Origin: Lactuca virosa
Taxonomy: Eukaryota; Streptophyta; Magnoliopsida; Asterales; Asteraceae
Reading direction: 5' to 3'
NCBI GenBank assembly: GCA_928212115.1
Contig: CAKMRJ010005523.1
Location: 244,876,932-244,940,931, forward strand
Length of the DNA stretch: 64,000 nt
The notes beneath the pieces were generated by a model that saw nothing but the letters and a program-made list of their open reading frames with translations, did no database searches and was not told the DNA's origin. Shown here one piece after another: positions 12,021 to 24,547 of the stretch; positions within the stretch are counted from its first letter, which is position 1, and every line of letters starts with the position of its first letter. The position numbers and the translations under genes are program-made.

Positions 12021-13920
12021 TGGTAACTATGACTATCATAAAGACCCATTTTTATGCAATTATGACTCTTTAGTCCTTGTAGAACCGTAAATGACATAAA
12101 AGTCTCAACTTTTTGTTTATTTGTTAAAGATGGCCCATTTTCAAGGTTTTGTTTAGTTTCTTATGAATATTCACATGTTTAACACATTTATCTTTATAGT
12201 AAGTTGTATAAAGTGTTTTAGTTTTCAAATATCACAACTTTTGGTTAGAATTTTCGAGATCTATAGTGTTTCACCACATAATCACAACTTAAATCAAGTA
12301 AAACACACATAACATGCATAAATACACAGATCTACTACATATGCAACTTGTATTCTCCCCCAAAACATGTTTAAAACCGAAAACAAGAGGTATGAACTCA
12401 CTTTGCTTTGAAGTTCTTGGTTTGATGAAGAGATGGAAAGAGATGATGTGATTCTCGGCCCTAGCAAGCTCCTTGAGATGATTTTTGAACTTAGATGGCC
12501 CTAGTGAAGTATGATCCACGGTTTGGAGTAAATGAGTAACAAGTTTTAACAAAATTGTGAAGTTAAACTTGCTTGAGTAAGAGTAGATTACCAATTATGG
12601 ATGAGGACTTGATGCAAACTTCTTAGAAGCACCCTCCAAAGGTCACGAAATTTTTGAGGAGTAGAGAGGAGATCTTGAGAGAGTATTGAAAGTGTTTGAA
12701 AGAAAATGGAAGGTGATGGGATGGTGTGTTTCTGCCGAGAGGTAGAAGAAGAGAGGGAGAAGAGATAAGGAGTTTTGCATGAAGGATAATAAATCTCCTT
12801 GAGGCATGTGATTATCTAGATACATGCTAGATAATTATGTGTTGTCAAGGTTTAATCAAACCTTCTTCCATTTCATTATTTATTTATTTATTTATTTGTG
12901 TTGGGCCGAGAATTGGGCTAGGAAGAGGGAAATGGAATAGTTTGGGCCCATTCTTGGTTTTCACTCAATTTTTATGAAGCTTAGTAATATTTTTCGGCCC
13001 ATTGGACCCCTTATTAAGGTTCTCGGCCCAATGAAGCCCAATTAAAGAGTTTACGACCCATTAGGGTAAATGAAATCATTTATAGCCCAACAAGGCCCAT
13101 TAGAGATAAGATGTATTATTATAGGTTCACATGGTCCAAAATGCTAAAATTTCATGAATGTGGGTCCAGTTAGAGCCCAATTAGGGTTCCTAGGCCCAAG
13201 ATAGTCAAGTTGTAACATCGTAAATTCCAAAATAATTTTTCACTTTTAAAAATATAATTTCATTCATAAATATTATCAATCTCCATGTATCACATATCAA
13301 ATCCATAAAATTCATCCCAAGATCACAATACATAAAAACTCCACAAGTGTGTACTGATCATGTCGGCGCCTTCCCGCGATCCTCACTGGTACCTGAAACA
13401 CATAACACAAAACACTGTAAGCATAAATGGTTAGTGAGTTCCCCAAAATACCACATATAACACATATTAGCCACTTGAGGCTATAACTCTGTGGGCCCAC
13501 TGGCCCTAACTCCGTGGACCTTCTGGTCCTAACTATGTGGACCTTCCGGTCCTAACTCTGTAAACTCTGGAATACACACAACATAAATCACATAGAAATA
13601 ATGCAGTGCAACACATCACATACATACCATACAAGATACTCTGTCACATAATCCTACTTACCACTCAAGGTAAAGTATAGTGAGAAGACTCACCTCGGAT
13701 AGCTCGGTAAACCTCGAACTCGGAATACTGATCTGGCCTTTGCCTAATCACATAAAATAATTACTCTAATTAATATGATTTTCAAAGACTAGGCTAATTC
13801 CTCTCTAAGTTCTCTAAGAAGGGTAAAAGACCATTCTACCCCTCCAATGGCTCACAAGTCCAAACATTGACTCAACCCTAAAAGTCAACGAAGTCAACTC
13901 TAGTCAACGGTCAAACTTTG

Positions 13921-14095
13921 ACCAGACTCGTCGAGTGCATCCGGGCGACTCGGCGAGTCCACGCGGGTCCTCTGAATCCTTCTAAGCCTCACTTGGCACG
14001 TCGAGTCCCTCCTTCACTCGCCGGGTTTCTCTACGATGAATCGCGGGGCAACCCCGACTCGACTCGTCGAGTCCACTTATTAACTCGGCGAGTTG
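13921..14095. repeat. ACTCGnCGAGT dyad cluster 1
   Basis: ACTCGTCGAGT, ACTCGGCGAGT and one-base variants recur at about 13924, 13950, 14062 and 14081. Each is a perfect or near-perfect dyad. Confidence 0.8.
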
Positions 14096-14687
14096 CTCCC
14101 ATGACAACACTCAAATGACCTTCTGAGGTCAGATCTGCTTCTCTAAACTATAGATCTGACTTCCCCACGACCAATAACCACGTAAAGGTCGAATCTTGAC
14201 TCACATGTAACGTACCCAAGGCTTCTTTTGGTGAAATAACTACTAAAATGGCCACCTAGGTTCATAACTTCAAAGGAATGGCATAAAGCAGAGTGATAGG
14301 GGCTCTCTGGACCTCTTAAGGTCCAGATCTAAGAATCATTTCACCTTGGGACCTCACACACTCTAGATTCAAGCTAAATAATGCATAAAGAAACCCTAGA
14401 TTAAACTAAATCATCAAAAATACGAGAATAAGCACAGATTGATACCTCCAACAGCTTCCTCTGATCAAATGGAAATAGATCCCAGCTCCCCAACCCGCCT
14501 AGCTTGTCCTTCCTCCTTCCTTCTTGCTAAAACACACAGGAAATGGTGAACAATGGCCTCCTTTCTCACTCACAAGACTCACAGATGCTCTGGTACTCTC
14601 AAAGACGAAGGTAGCCGCAAATAAGGGCCATAAGGTCCTTTAAATAGGATGCAGGCCCGGGGATTTAGGGTTTCCACTTACAGCGCC

Positions 14688-14790
14688 TACTCGGCGAGTC
14701 TACTCTTGGACTCGTCGAGTAGTTCATTAAACTCACGTGGCTACCCCGCTTCTACTCGACGAGTTATAGCACCAACTCGTCGAGTAGATT
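14688..14790. repeat. ACTCGnCGAGT dyad cluster 2
   Basis: Four more dyads (ACTCGGCGAGT, ACTCGTCGAGT, ACTCGACGAGT, ACTCGTCGAGT) fall within about 100 bp. On the minus strand they lie upstream of the putative TATA box of the solo LTR. Confidence 0.8.
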
Positions 14791-15116
14791 AATGATCCTC
14801 AAAATAAATAATTTAAAATAACATACCCGAAAATCCGGATGTTACACAAGTTGAAGGTTTATTGGTCCATGAGGCCCAATAAGAGAATCCTAGTTCATAT
14901 TAAACTTGAACCGAAATTTTTAGGGTTTTCAACACATAATTGACTATAAGAGATGTATTGTATAAGATTTTGAGCTTTATTGAAGAATGTTGATTAAGTT
15001 TGTTGTCATTGAATGAGCATAGGTTATACTATCAAATTAGGGTTACAAGTATCACAGTAGAGGATGTTTACATGAGACTAGAATTTCCTAACCAAAATGC
15101 TAGTTGTGACAAAACC

Positions 15117-15380
15117 AAAATCAAAAGGATCAAAATCTTGGTCAAATTGTGGCTGTGTTTCTTGAAATGGTTGCGTAGGACGTGGTTGTTGGATATGTTG
15201 TGGAAAATAGGGAAGCATACCCCCGTAGTGATAGAAAGGAGGCGAATAAATCGGTTGATCGAGTGAATGTCTTGGAGTTGTGGGTTTTCTAGTGGGTATT
15301 TTTTCGTTAGTTGAATTTTTGGAGGATGATATTTTTTGTGGGTTTGAAAAGAGAGAAGATGGTAAAATGTTGATGAGTTT
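15117..15380 (-). pseudogene. Harbinger ORF1-like pseudogene, 5' part
   Basis: On the minus strand this reads a Pro/Gln/Phe-rich N-terminal region containing MLPYFPQHIQQ and PFQETQPQF, the usual low-complexity start of plant Harbinger ORF1 proteins. The frame continues across the LTR insertion into the 3' part. The exact start codon is unclear. Confidence 0.6.
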
Positions 15381-15611
15381 TTTTGGTTAGTTTATAAAGT
15401 ATTTATAGTAATGGTAAAAAAAATAAATAAATAAATATTTGAAAAATGACCGTTTTCAAAAAGAGGAGAGCCAATCACAATCGAGCAAGGAGCGCACCCC
15501 TGGAAGGCCACGGTGCGGCCGAGACCGCACCTGGACCGCACCCAGGGGGCGGTATGCGTGATGATGTGGCAGGTGGAGTGCGGCCTAGACCGCACCACTC
15601 CCTCTGGTCTA

Positions 15612-15826
15612 AGGGCACATATAAAAAGCATTAATTGAACTATTAATTATAACAAATATTATCATAATTAAATGTGATAAACATTAATTATATATAATAT
15701 TACCATAATTAAATATAAAATACATTAATTATAAATAATAGTATTTATAATTAATATTTATTACATTTAATTATGATAATATTTCTCATAATTAATACTT
15801 CAATCAATGTTTCTTATATGTGCCCT
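15612..15826. mobile_element. Foldback MITE with TA duplication, inside the right TIR
   Basis: The 215-bp unit starts AGGGCACATATAA and ends TTATATGTGCCCT. The two halves are inverse complements over about 100 bp with few mismatches (shared core AATATTATCATAATTAAATG). It is flanked by TA at 15610-15611 and 15827-15828. No coding capacity. Its last 11 bases match the inner part of the host TIR, so host and MITE may be related families. Confidence 0.8.
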
Positions 15827-15849
15827 TAGGGCACATATTAGAAAATCCC

Positions 15850-17090
15850 TTTGCTTTTTTTCAGTGGTAGCATGGTGGTAATTTATTTGCTGGTAATTTC
15901 GGAAGGGAAATAGAGTATCCGGTACGATGGGACCTTAATATTATTTAATAATAAAAATAGTTTAATAATTACTTAATTAGTTAAAAAATATTAATAAATG
16001 CAAAAACATAGTATAATGTTGTTCGAGTTATAAAAAAAATTAGGATCAAATCTGATGACCTCAAACCACAAGTATCATTCATATATAATTTATTCTAAAA
16101 ATAATTTTCCTTATAAAACAAACAAAAGTATTTATCTTAAATCTTAAATATAAAATAAACTAAAGGTACAAAAATAAGAAAAATATATTAAAATAAAACT
16201 GCATGTATGGTAAAAGAATTATGCTATTTGATAGATTTTAATTTTATTTATAATTATACATATACTTGTCGTTAAAAACTAAATAAACCATGACATGAGT
16301 ACAACATCCACAAGTCCAACCACTTCCGTTTCATTTTTCTTTTATATATTTCTGCTTTTATTATATTTATGGCATGAGTATATGACTAATTATAAATAAA
16401 CATATTTCAGTACAGTTCTTTCCTTAGATACTATTGCTTTTTTTTGTTACAAATGAAACATCATTTTATTATTATTTTTTCAAATTAAATATCAATTTAT
16501 ATATATTTTTTCTAAATCGAACATCATTGTGGTTCGTGGCAAACTGAATAACTGGAAGCTTACGGTAACATGGTCAACTTTAGAAAAAATTCAATAAAAT
16601 ATTTTAGATTTGAAAAAAAAAATGAAAATCTAATAAAACCGACTTTCATATCATTTGTCTTTTTTAATAAGATTAAACTTTTTTTTATTCAATGAATTTT
16701 AATAGCTATAAAACTAACCCAATAACAACTTAAATACCGATTTTGTGCACAACGGTTATGATGAGCATATCTACTATTTTAAAGTCTGATTTTTTTTTTT
16801 TTTACAAATTTATCCTCTATTATATTTCTTTTCGTTTCATCGAATATTCCCAATATTCCCAATAAAAAGAATCATGGCCTTGCAAAAATAAGGAAAAACG
16901 AACTTTTACAGAGGTTCCTTCCCTCTCTAGTAAGAAGGGACCCATCCAACTTCAAAATTCATAGGATTTATAAGCCAAAAAAATTGCAAATGACATTCAA
17001 CTGCACATAATATTCTTGATGTCACATTTGTAGAAAATCATCCATTAATAATTCAAATATACACATTTCATTCAAAGAATCAATCAATCA
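15850..17090. other. AT-rich intergenic region
   Basis: No gene or clear element. It is mostly A/T runs. The end near 16900-17090 must contain the 3' UTR and poly(A) site of the SKD1 gene. Confidence 0.5.
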
Positions 17091-19218
<2,128 letters not shown>

Positions 19219-19419
19219 CTTTTCTATTTACGAATGAAGAATTGACAACATGAAAAAACCCCAAATCACAATCAAATAAACTTTGCAATAATTGAATAAA
19301 AATCAGATCGGATCAAGACTTAACGAGATAGAACACGGTAAAATCGATCACTGGATCAAACAGAGGATCATGAAAACTCGATTCTTGAATAGATCAAACG
19401 GAAACCCAATACTTACTTG

Positions 19420-21929
19420 AATTTTGTCCGACTGATATGAAAAAACTGGGAAATCAAGAACCAGGATGGAAGATTTCGGGTCAACGAAGCTTTGGGATTA
19501 AGAGAGATGGAAGTTATCTTGAAGAGCGAGGTATAAACCGCGTAATCCTGTTTTGTTCGCGGGTCGTGTGATTTGGGGTGTTTCCAAGTAACTGCATCAT
19601 TTGCCTCGAATAAAAAGGAAAATATCATTCAATGTGAGTAACGAGACTTATGGTAAATTTTTAAAAGGAAAAGTAAAAAATAATATAGTTTTTATTTTGA
19701 ATACATTTACAAAGTAAACATTATATTACCCTTTAGGTCGTTTTTTCTTTTTTAAACTTCAGGAAAATGTGGTCTTGTGATAATAGGATGGTTATTTGAG
19801 CGAATAGCCTTTTCTAAATCCCAAAAATTAATAAACTTGATTGATTATTATATACTTGTCTAATAAGTTGTTATTGATTATTTATTTGAATCGTTACATT
19901 TTATTGCATTGTTAAAAAACGACAAACTATAATTGCGATGTTTATGTTTTTATTTATTTATTTATAATAGGTCCAACTTATATTTTTCATTTAAAATATT
20001 GTGACATGTGTCATTGTTTAATTTTCAATGCAATTGTATCCGAACTAATGAAGATTCATCTGCGTGTTTTGTCGGGTCTACTACTTTATATGGACCTTAT
20101 ATGTAACTTATAATGATATTTGTAACTTTGCAAATTATTAATTTGACTGGTTTATAGGGATGTAACTTTTGAAAAAAAAATTATGATGTAATATTATTTA
20201 TAGTAACCCACAACTTGGCAATTGTTATTAAAGAATATAGAAAATAATTATTTAAAAAATTAACTCGACAAACACGAGTTCATGAAAAATAAATCTGTGA
20301 AAAAAAATATAAAAAGGTTGAAAAAATGATTTTTAAAGAAATAAAAAATTAAATTTGTATTAAAGTGTGGAAGAAAATTTATTAAATAAACATCAAGACC
20401 AAATTTTTTATAAAAAAATCCTTAAACTATAAAAAAGAAAAAAAAAGTTTTAGATCAAATCTATAAACCTTTTTTAAAGATCAGATCAAATATGAAAATG
20501 TTAAACCTTACAAAAAATAAAAAATAAATAAATAAAAAAAGAAAAATGAAAAAATAATGATCGAGGGATCCAACTCTCCATGTCTAGAAAAAAAACGACA
20601 AAGAAGCGCCCAAGACTTATCGGTTGTGAGGAGATTCGTTTTGTGAATAAGTTGCCACATAAATCTTTTAAACATTTAAAATGTACTGCAACTTGATTTG
20701 ACCTTAGCTACAGTAATTGCAACAACAATTTGATCCCTAAATCTAATTATTTGCATGCACAAACATACACATCATAAAACATAACACAAGATTATTCAGC
20801 ATAACACAATCTAATAATGATGTAATCGATGATTACATCCATATATTTACATGCTTGTACATGTTCTACATCACATAATCATACTCTAAAAGAGAAGTAT
20901 AACTCATCTTGTGTTGTGGAATAGCAACCTACTTCCAACTTCTCCATAGCTTCTCTTGAGAAGCTCCAAATCCATCCTTTCTACCACCTAGGACATTTAT
21001 ACATATTAAGGTGTTGTTTCTTTTTAACTTAAATAAACTTAATGTATAACAAACTTAATGAGTTCAACTATATATGATTGTTTCTTGTTTACTTAATGCT
21101 AATAAAATCTCTTAATGGGTTAAGTTAAGATAAATGTCTTCTAAACTTTCAACCACGATTTTATAATTGGTTTTCCAAAATTGACCTTTATCTTTTCCTA
21201 AAGTAAATCATGTTTCCTCCGTATATCTATCTCTTTGCTTTTTAAACTCTCTGACATATATTTAACTCTGTCATTTAAAAAAATACATTCTTTGCTGTAT
21301 TTTGTAAGCCAAGAAACCTCAAAATTAATTCAATAAAAGTTTTTGGTCTAAAATATAAGTTGAATAGTTTGACCAAAATTTCCAATTGAGAATGTGCGTA
21401 CAAACTACAACCAACTGATTAAAAAATCCTAGAAATATTGGGTTTTCTCTTTGTTGGAAAATATAAATATTTTGATGTATTTTTTTAAAAAAAAATTTGA
21501 GATTTAATAATTTTTAATTTATTTTATGTGGTTATTTATAATTTATTCTTTCTCATTAGTTATGTTTTTTTGTTATTATTAAACATTAGGGTAAAACAAT
21601 CATTTATTCAGATTCAAATAGTACGTTCAATGCAAAAAAGAATAAGTGTTTATATCATCAACTCTTTATCCATTCATATATCTTTTATCTATTACGACAT
21701 CACTTGTGTTCAGTACACTGTTTGTACTTTATCAATTCAAAACTTAACAGAATAAAAAAAAGAAATTAGGCCTAAGTCCCTCAAACATGTCTTAATCCAT
21801 TACGATATCACTTGTGGATTTAGCAAAAAATTCACATTTTGGACAAAAACCCTGACTTGATTATCTTTTGACCAAATACTTTCCAAACTACTCCAATCAA
21901 GCTAATAAACATTTAACCTAATTGGATCA
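19420..21929. other. 5' flank of SKD1 and AT-rich intergenic region
   Basis: The first 200 bases hold the SKD1 upstream leader and promoter. The rest is A/T-rich with no coding region I can support. The short frame at 21528-21755 is low-complexity and shows no domain. Confidence 0.45.
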
Positions 21930-22786
21930 TAACATATGAACACCTTCTTCATCATTTACATTTCTAGGGTTTCAAACCCTAGGATCAAATCATGGATGTC
22001 AACCATTAAAACTTCATATAAACCATGGATTAAGCTCAAAGACACTTAATCAAGCATTAATAACAAATTTACTTTGAGAAATCTAGCATCAAAATCTCAA
22101 AATTGAAATTCACCATTAAAACCATCAAAAGGTTGAGAATGGAGAAAACAACTACTATAAGGGTTTGATATGCTCTTACCTGGCCCAAAGCAAGCTAAAT
22201 CGCCTCTTGATACCTTCTTAATCATAAAACCATCGGAGGAAAGCTCTAGAGGAGATGGGGATCGATTATGAACAAATGAGCCATTAGTCTTGATTTATCA
22301 CTGATCAAAACCGCGTTGTGGCGAGGTACTTATTGCGTTGCGGCAACTTAAATGAGCTCGCGATCAACCTTATGTCACGACGTGGCGACTATTCCTCATA
22401 ACAACCTACTTTGCCCATCGCTCTTGGCACCCATACACCACGCCACGAAACCAAAGTACGTTGCCTACGACTTACGATATAGAAAACTCAAAATCACTGC
22501 CTCGCTCACCGCACCGCAACAAGCATGTTACCGCGCCGCGGTGAGGTTGAAATCATCTTTTCCATTCCTTTTTCAATATCATTCCATTCCAAACCTGCAT
22601 TCATCAATTCTATTCCATTATAAATCAAAATATCACATTCTTATAGCCTAAAAACACAAGATAAATGCATACAACATATCCCAAAATATTTCACAAATCT
22701 AAATATCTTCAAAAAAGATCAAAATACCCTTAACAACGAAAATAACATTCTACATCATAATTAACCCAAAAATCCCGGTTCTTATA
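21930..22786 (-). mobile_element. Probable Ty3-type LTR remnant
   Basis: On the minus strand it begins near TATAAGAACCGGGATTTTTG at 22786, resembling a TGTAAGAACCGGG LTR start with decay. It contains GC-rich GCGTTG(T/C)GGC repeats near 22310-22540. Borders are approximate and no duplication was found. Confidence 0.35.
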
Positions 22787-23639
22787 GTAACCCATCTTGT
22801 TAAAATGTTATAGAGTTAATTTACATTTTTGGTTTGTATGTTACATAGGTTTGGTCATAGTTTTGAAATTTATCACATCAGTAATCCTTATGGTTGATAA
22901 GTTCATTAGCTTTGGTCCCTTCGGTTACCATCCATATGACTCCATTAAACACAAATGAAATGACAAAAAATGCTCATGATTATATCTATTTTTGATTTGT
23001 TTTCTTATTATATTTATTTAAGTTATTAAATAAATGGAACACATCTTCCAACCCCACCCTTGAACTCATTGATGGGTGCCACGACGGAGTTGTAGTTTCC
23101 GGATTTGCCCATAAAAAGATAACTGATACATTAGAGTTCACTAATCTTTGATGGAAATCTTAAACATCATCACCTCTCTCTATGTATTTTTGTTATAACC
23201 CCATACTCCACCCATCTATGCCAATTGTAGTTGTCAATTGTCATACAAAAATTATAAGAACCTAAAGCTCGCCAAAAATGGTGATACAACTCCAAAATTG
23301 ATGTACATACATTCAAATGGAACACCATTTGCAACTTAACCTAACACCATCTTCAACATGAATGATCTACATTACTATGTCCTTTAGCTTACTTAAACAT
23401 CAAAGCAACACTAATTTCTATTTTGGTTTTTATTTAATGCTTGGATCATTAGAGGGAATAACTATAAGCGGAGAGTATTGTAATAGAATGAGATGGTCGG
23501 TGGTGGGAGACGACATCACTGATCGGTGGTGGGAGACGACATCACTGATGGGTTTTACTAATCCTGACAATAGAAAAAATATATGACAACAGAATCATTT
23601 AACAAATTATTCTAAGGCAAGTTAAGATCTAAACCCTAC
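22787..23639. other. Spacer between LTR remnant and integrase remnant
   Basis: No gene. It is AT-rich with a 26-bp tandem duplication at 23498-23549. Confidence 0.4.
23498..23549. repeat. Exact tandem duplication of 26 bp
   Basis: The unit CGGTGGTGGGAGACGACATC plus ACTGAT occurs twice head to tail without mismatch. Confidence 0.95.
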
Positions 23640-24150
23640 AAAGTTCTGGGGGGCATACATGAAACACGTCGTGTATACTACTAAGTTCTAGGGGAAATTC
23701 TAACTTGAAAACTCGAGATCCGATTTCTTAAAAATATTGAACGTGCCACTATACCGCAGACTCAATTTCCCTTTCTTCCCAAAACGCATCACTCCTTACC
23801 AAGGCGATATTTCCAACATAAATAAATCGTCGGGATTCATCTTAAAATGTCTCTTCTTCAAACCTGCATAGCTTCTTTGTCGGTCTTGGATCGCTTTCAT
23901 GTGAGCTTGGACAATCTTGATCTTTTCATTGGTAATCCTTACCAATTCCGGTCCCGTAAACTTCTTCTCGCCCGTTTCTAACCAATACATGGGTGTCCTA
24001 CATTTTCTTCCATATAAAGCTTCATACAGGGGCGTTCCAATACTCGAATGAAAATTGTTAATGTAAGCAAACTCTACCGATGGCAAGTGTTCATCCCATT
24101 TACCGTTGAAATCGATATCTTCCACCATTTGAATTGCCCGCTCACTTTAG
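23640..24150 (-). pseudogene. Ty3-type integrase C-terminal remnant
   Basis: On the minus strand from 24150 the frame reads the end of a retroelement integrase core: HLPSVEFAYINNFHSSIG, then ALYGRKCRTPMYW, then the basic region after it. About six residues seem to be missing near the start. After 23796 the frame goes on through several stops with recognisable pieces (RFGKKGKLSLRY). It lies upstream of the minus-strand LTR remnant, as a 5'-truncated element would. Confidence 0.75.
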
Positions 24151-24547
24151 CTACATACTATGGACTATCCAAGAGACCCGATCCATGGAGTATCCATTAC
24201 CCAGCCAAACCCAAAAAAAAATAAAAAAATAAAAATCACCTTCATGAATGAATGGCCATTGGCCACCCCAGTGGCCTCTTTTTATATAGTGTAGTTATAT
24301 CTTGAATAAAAGAGAAAAAATAAAAGAAAAGGTGCAACACTTTTAAAAAGCGGCTGTCGTCACTGTCGTGTATCTACAAATCTCTAGCTACATTTTTCAT
24401 GTCATGTAAAGCCTTCATTGGGAGCCATCAGCGATTAATATCAACTCCCATAGGATCCATACGAGTTTTATTGACGACTAGCACCAATGCAACACTGGCC
24501 ACATCCATCAGAAAACATCCTCCACAACAACATACCACCATCTCCCC

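Larger units (their letters stand above)
13211..14846 (-). mobile_element. Solo LTR of a Ty3-like family, nested in the previous LTR, with perfect duplication
   Basis: TGTAACATC at 13211 and GATGTTACA ending at 14846 are exact inverses. The flanks CAAGT at 13206-13210 and CAAGT at 14847-14851 are an exact 5-bp duplication. The 1,636-bp unit has no internal region, so it is a solo LTR. Read on the minus strand it carries a TATTTAAAGG box near 14640 and GGACCGGAAGGTC-like repeats near 13500-13560. The same repeats occur in the LTR at 47798, so the two families are related and this copy lies on the minus strand. Confidence 0.9.
10235..15111 (-). mobile_element. Solo LTR inserted in the ORF1 pseudogene
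   Basis: Begins TGTCACACC at 10235 and ends GTTGTGACA at 15111, a TG...CA unit with a 7-bp terminal inverted repeat. The flanks GAACC (10230-10234) and AAACC (15112-15116) look like a 5-bp duplication with one change. Removing it brings the two parts of the ORF1 reading frame together, which confirms the borders. Without the nested insertion it is about 3.2 kb. Minus orientation is inferred from its CTCC-rich left end. No internal region, primer site or pol is present, so this is a solo LTR. Confidence 0.72.
8976..15849. mobile_element. TIR element carrying Harbinger-type ORF1, broken by nested insertions
   Basis: The left end GGGATTTTCTAATATGTG at 8976 is the inverse complement of the right end at 15832-15849. 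The inverted similarity goes on inward to GAGGGAGTSGTGC on both sides once the MITE at 15612-15826 is removed. Inside are a decayed ORF1 on the minus strand and a large nested LTR. Without the insertions the element would be under 2 kb, so it lacks a transposase frame. The target duplication may be TTT, which is weak in this T-rich context. The Harbinger class rests on the ORF1 type. Confidence 0.6.

Noticed and set aside
13918..14118. 66-codon frame
   Set aside because: Translation of the ACTCGnCGAGT cluster in the solo LTR.
15446..15634. 62-codon frame in GC-rich DNA
   Set aside because: Subterminal region of the TIR element, running into the MITE; no domain.
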